Positions 63,013 to 64,000 of a DNA stretch of 64,000 nt are shown here, one piece after another. The translations under genes were made by a program, and so were the position numbers. Source of the DNA: Fragum whitleyi. Taxonomy: Eukaryota > Mollusca > Bivalvia > Cardiida > Cardiidae. A model generated the notes under the pieces. It saw only the letters and a program-made list of their open reading frames with translations, had not been told where the DNA came from and made no database searches. The stretch covers positions 21,430,026 to 21,494,025 of the forward strand of contig OX411543.1 in the NCBI GenBank assembly GCA_948146395.1, written 5' to 3'. How positions within the stretch are numbered: the stretch's first letter is position 1; every line of letters starts with the position of its first letter.

Positions 63013-64000
63013 GAATATCAATGAAATAGACTTTGAATTTCTTGAACATTTTTTTTTTGAAATTGACTGAAGGCTCACATTTGGCATGAAATTACTACAA
63101 ATATTTCTAAGTTTCATGAATTTGATACTTTTTGTTGCAATCTGTAAATTGATTACTAATAATAAAGGCCATCTGTATGGTACATGCTTTACGAATTAAA
63201 CGACTAATTAACAAAGACAGCGTATGAATGCAAGTCATCGGATATTAGACTCCTTGAATGAAGGGGACAAATGAACTCACAAAGCTTCTTTTCAATAACG
63301 ACATGATCAGGCGCAATCCAATCTTCTGAATGACATTGATTTTGCGATAATTTCGTGAATCTGCATTATGAACAGATGATGATAGGAAAATTTCTCGGAA
63401 GTAATTTGAGTTGTACTCTCATTAAATACATTCTGTCCCTTTTATGAAGTATGGAATAAAATTTTATCGAAGGACTTGACTTGAACGTAGAAAAATTGTT
63501 AGGCATTGGTACTAACAGTTTCCTTTTAAATAAGAAGTCACATTTATGATGCTTGCATGAATTGACTTTCATGTAAAATGTTTTTACATTTTAGGAACAT
63601 AATATCCCATTTTTTGAAATTTTGACTTGTCCAATTTAAAAGAGATTTTATGTGACATTTCTCGACTATAAAATCAATAGGATAAAAAGTCTTGAGATTA
63701 TAATGGAAAAGGTAAAGCTTTTCTCATATTACAACATTTAAATTTCAATTCCTTGCTTAATTTTTCCCTAAAAACAGAGATTTATAACCTCTGTAGGCTA
63801 ATTATACCCCATCTAATATGAAGGGGTATTTTACGTCAGGCTGCGACATATGCCTTCTTATTAAATTCAAGCTGAGACGGAGTTTGCATCATGATTAAGT
63901 GGAATAAAGCCCCTTATTTAGGTTCTATGCTGCGGAAAAATGCTGTATTGTTTGAGAGGGGCTCATGTAGAGCTCAGGCTGTTGTCCCTTAAACTTACTC
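63013..64000. other. No gene recognised (1 kb)
   Basis: AT-rich. A 68-codon minus frame at 63366-63572 has no clear domain. T-run at 63049-63058. Confidence 0.4.

Noticed and set aside
63366..63572. LINE-like 68-codon minus frame
   Set aside because: No endonuclease or reverse transcriptase motif could be located.

Overview
This 64 kb window looks like non-coding, repeat-dense nuclear DNA from an animal, most likely a bivalve mollusc. It is AT-rich, no open reading frame exceeds about 120 codons, and no bacterial-style gene organisation is present. The strongest taxonomic clue is four elements with a 5' hairpin, a TCCG/GTCC-type microsatellite and tandem internal units, the architecture of the pearl (Helitron/helentron-like) elements of bivalves. 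tRNA-derived SINEs and many fold-back MITEs fit the same picture. The species cannot be named from sequence alone. I find no protein-coding gene I would call with confidence; the window is probably intergenic or inside a very long intron.

Mobile-element inventory, inferred by aligning copies within the window by eye: (A) a ~225 bp TTAA-flanked, CCCTTT-ended piggyBac-like MITE, 7 copies; (B) a second TTAA/CCCTTGTCATGCTG piggyBac-like MITE, 6 copies plus fragments; (C) a ~190 bp palindromic MITE with CAGAGGTACAG ends, about 12 copies or fragments; (D) a ~230 bp MITE ending in GAGCCNGTG; (E) a ~370 bp TA-flanked mariner-like MITE beginning CAGT; (J) a ~240 bp fold-back element; (K) and (M) very short hairpin repeats of 45-80 bp; (L) a ~435 bp TA-flanked MITE; (P) a ~260 bp inverted-repeat element; (R) a TACTGTA-ended element; hAT-like CAGGG-ended MITEs; four pearl-like elements at 17.1, 36.3, 43.9 and 48.4 kb plus two related short ones at 2.6 and 6.5 kb; one tRNA-SINE family with at least 10 copies; a second SINE type at 31.2 kb; and two decayed non-LTR retrotransposon fragments at 26.3 kb and 59.5-60.1 kb, the latter retaining an SDHAPI endonuclease motif.

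Layout: 0-16 kb is MITE-rich with SINEs at 4.1 and 5.8 kb; 16-27 kb holds a pearl-like element, a CpG-rich patch (18.3-19.4 kb) and further MITEs; 27-36 kb holds abutting piggyBac-like MITEs; 36-46 kb holds a pearl-like element, then a nested transposon complex (40.9-46.0 kb); 46-56 kb holds a SINE split by a 145-bp-period pearl-like element and further MITEs and SINEs; 56-64 kb is sparser, with a perfect 32 bp palindrome, a LINE remnant and a minus-strand SINE with a clean 15 bp target duplication.

The most notable biology is (1) the nested insertion history at 41-46 kb, readable from exact target-site duplications, including a 3.5 kb element with 17 bp inverted repeats and a 7 bp duplication whose superfamily I cannot assign; and (2) a nearly identical central hairpin module shared by MITE families whose ends belong to different transposon classes.
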